Positions 62,501 through 64,000 of a DNA stretch of 64,000 nt are shown one piece after another. Below the pieces are notes generated by a model. It saw only the letters and a program-made list of their open reading frames with translations. It was not told the origin of the DNA and searched no databases. Position 1 is the first letter of the stretch; each line of letters begins with the position of its first letter. The DNA is taken from contig JAODUP010000012.1 of NCBI GenBank assembly GCA_025642065.1, positions 1,004,001 to 1,068,000 on the forward strand. Direction: 5' to 3'. The DNA comes from Paralvinella palmiformis (taxonomy: Eukaryota > Annelida > Polychaeta > Terebellida > Alvinellidae). Both the position numbers and the translations under genes were made by a program.

Positions 62501-64000
62501 TTAACTCCCTTCATTATCTTTCTGAATGTAGATTTTCCCTTTTGAACCACTTCTGAAGTGTTTCTTTATATTCTGTAATGTTTTAAATAGTGGAAATCTC
62601 TTGGAGACACGGTGTTTTCTTCCTGCCTTTTCTAAGAATGGGTCACTATTAACCACATCTGAGTCTGGCAGACTGTTAGCTCCTTCACTTGCAGTGGATG
62701 GTATATTACTAATTCTTTCTTGGATTTCTTCAGCTGGAGTGAATGGTTCTGGTGAGCTAACACTGTATCCCAGTTTGGCATCTTCTTTTATCTTCTGTTG
62801 AAATCTCTTGAAAGAGGCTGACTCAGGAGGTGTAACTACTTCATTAACCTGGACCAATGGTGTTTTAATTGCAAATATTGTGTCTAAGGTATCATCATTA
62901 ATAGCCTCTCCACCTATGCATGGAGGACGATGTAAAGAAGACAGCATGTTCAGAGATGTCTGATTATCTAATTGCCAGGGATAGCTGCTACTTTTATCTG
63001 ATCCGGAGAGGACAGTTAGCTGTGAACTCTCTGTTACTCTAGGAGGCAGGAAGAGCACTGCAGATGTTGTTGTCAGTTTGTCTTTTAGAGCTATGTTTAG
63101 CAGGTGATCATCAAACATTTGTTGATTAATGCTAGTGGTAGACACGGTCGATCTTGTTCTTATACTAGGTGAGAAGCATCTAGTACTTGATGCATCATAA
63201 TCTGTTATAACTGAATTGGAATTAGGTGAATTCATTGGTGCCTTTGGCAGCCTTGAATCACTGTTGGTGCTGCTGTAGGTTGCACCACTCTTTTGGTGAT
63301 TTAGCCTATTCATCAGAGATCTTCGCTTTCTGTTTTTTCGTGGTGGATTGGTGCCCTTCTCGGTGATCTCTCTGAACTTGATGTCTTCAACTTGATAGTT
63401 CATGCTATCTGGGCTTGGTGCAGCATCTGATTCCTTGTAGGAACTCTCATCATTGTCATATGTTGTTGAAAACCCAGGTATACTAGAGTCTGTCATATCT
63501 GATGACTTGATGTCCTCAGAACTCATGGTCATAAGGTCATTGATATTGGCCTCTGAATCCTTTGAAGCTTCCATTGAATAATCATTTGATGCATCAGTAG
63601 TGCTCTTCAGTTCATCTTGGCTTATGGAATCACTGCCAGGATATGTTGGTCCACGTGAATAACACCCTGATTCTTCATCAGTCTCCTTACAAAGTTCACC
63701 AAGTGGTACTGGACATGTTAACTTCATTGACATCCTTCTTCCTAAAAGTTGACATTCTGATATATTCTCTGTGCTGCTGGCTCCTTGAGACAAATGAGGT
63801 GGTGAATCAAAACTATGACCAGAGGGTCTAGATCTCTGTTCATTTAGCAAAAGGTCTTGCGGCATCCACTGATTGGTTGGGGTTTCCTCAACTGTGGAAC
63901 TGTCATGGTAATAGGCATCTGTGGAATAAATAATGGTGGAACCATCCTGCAGACCTGAATCATCCAGCAGAGGAAGGTATTCTGGCAATATGTCATCATC
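62501..64000 (-). CDS. Ser/Thr-rich protein of unknown family, C-terminal exon (partial)
   Basis: A single unbroken frame of 499 codons runs from the right window edge (first residues DDDILPEYLPLLDDSG) to TAA at 62501-62503. It is rich in Ser, Thr, Asp and Pro, with no signal peptide, membrane span or folded-domain motif that I recognise. There is a basic patch (PPRKNRKRRSLMNRLNHQK) in the middle and a basic C-terminus (GRKHRVSKRFPLFKTLQNIK, KKHFRSGSKGK). The pattern suits a long disordered, phosphorylated tail of a cytoplasmic or nuclear regulator. The start lies outside the window; no ATG-initiated start should be assigned here. Confidence 0.8.
   Translation of the reverse strand, partial: DDDILPEYLPLLDDSGLQDGSTIIYSTDAYYHDSSTVEETPTNQWMPQDLLLNEQRSRPSGHSFDSPPHLSQGASSTENISECQLLGRRMSMKLTCPVPLGELCKETDEESGCYSRGPTYPGSDSISQDELKSTTDASNDYSMEASKDSEANINDLMTMSSEDIKSSDMTDSSIPGFSTTYDNDESSYKESDAAPSPDSMNYQVEDIKFREITEKGTNPPRKNRKRRSLMNRLNHQKSGATYSSTNSDSRLPKAPMNSPNSNSVITDYDASSTRCFSPSIRTRSTVSTTSINQQMFDDHLLNIALKDKLTTTSAVLFLPPRVTESSQLTVLSGSDKSSSYPWQLDNQTSLNMLSSLHRPPCIGGEAINDDTLDTIFAIKTPLVQVNEVVTPPESASFKRFQQKIKEDAKLGYSVSSPEPFTPAEEIQERISNIPSTASEGANSLPDSDVVNSDPFLEKAGRKHRVSKRFPLFKTLQNIKKHFRSGSKGKIYIQKDNEGS

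Overview
This is animal nuclear DNA: AT-rich, with long introns, GT/AG-bounded exons, many microsatellites and several transposon families. The genes and the overall look (short multi-exon genes, a tRNA-derived SINE, CR1-like LINEs, PIF/Harbinger and MULE remnants) suggest a marine lophotrochozoan, most likely a mollusc. The species cannot be read from the sequence. Layout, left to right. (1) 2895-3016, minus: one exon of THOC6, a WD-repeat subunit of the THO/TREX mRNA export complex; the rest of that gene lies left of the window or is not recognised. (2) 4690-12969: a LINE 3' fragment split by a SINE, a 2.3-kb CR1-like LINE and large TA/CA repeats. (3) 13001-35198, plus: a complete Srrm2/3/4-type (SRRM2 family) splicing-factor gene. 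It has an N-terminal cwf21 domain, lysine- and RS-rich exons, and two alternative 3' ends; one ends as a plain RS tail, the other encodes the eMIC ('enhancer of microexons') signature. Its 10.7-kb intron 2 holds SINEs and an antisense ~106-codon reading frame. (4) 38245-45157, minus: a complete ten-exon gene for a secreted or surface SRCR-SRCR-ZP protein (DMBT1-like architecture), reconstructed here in frame over 611 codons. (5) 45158-54100: intergenic, with SINEs, a copy of a dispersed repeat, a palindrome-rich GTTCATGAAC patch, a tandem duplication and a decayed MULE transposase. (6) 54101-62165, plus: four exons of mitochondrial ribosomal protein L28 (MRPL28); its last exon is not in the window. 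(7) 62350-64000, minus: the 3'-terminal exon of an unrecognised Ser/Thr-rich protein that runs off the right edge and lies in what should be the last MRPL28 intron. Functionally, THOC6 and SRRM belong to mRNA processing and export, MRPL28 to mitochondrial translation, and the SRCR-ZP protein to the extracellular space, so the genes form no single pathway. However, the human orthologues of THOC6, SRRM2 and MRPL28 all map to 16p13.3, so the window looks like a piece of ancient conserved linkage. The most interesting system is the SRRM gene: its exon structure shows directly, by reading phase, how one gene can make eMIC and non-eMIC splicing regulators.
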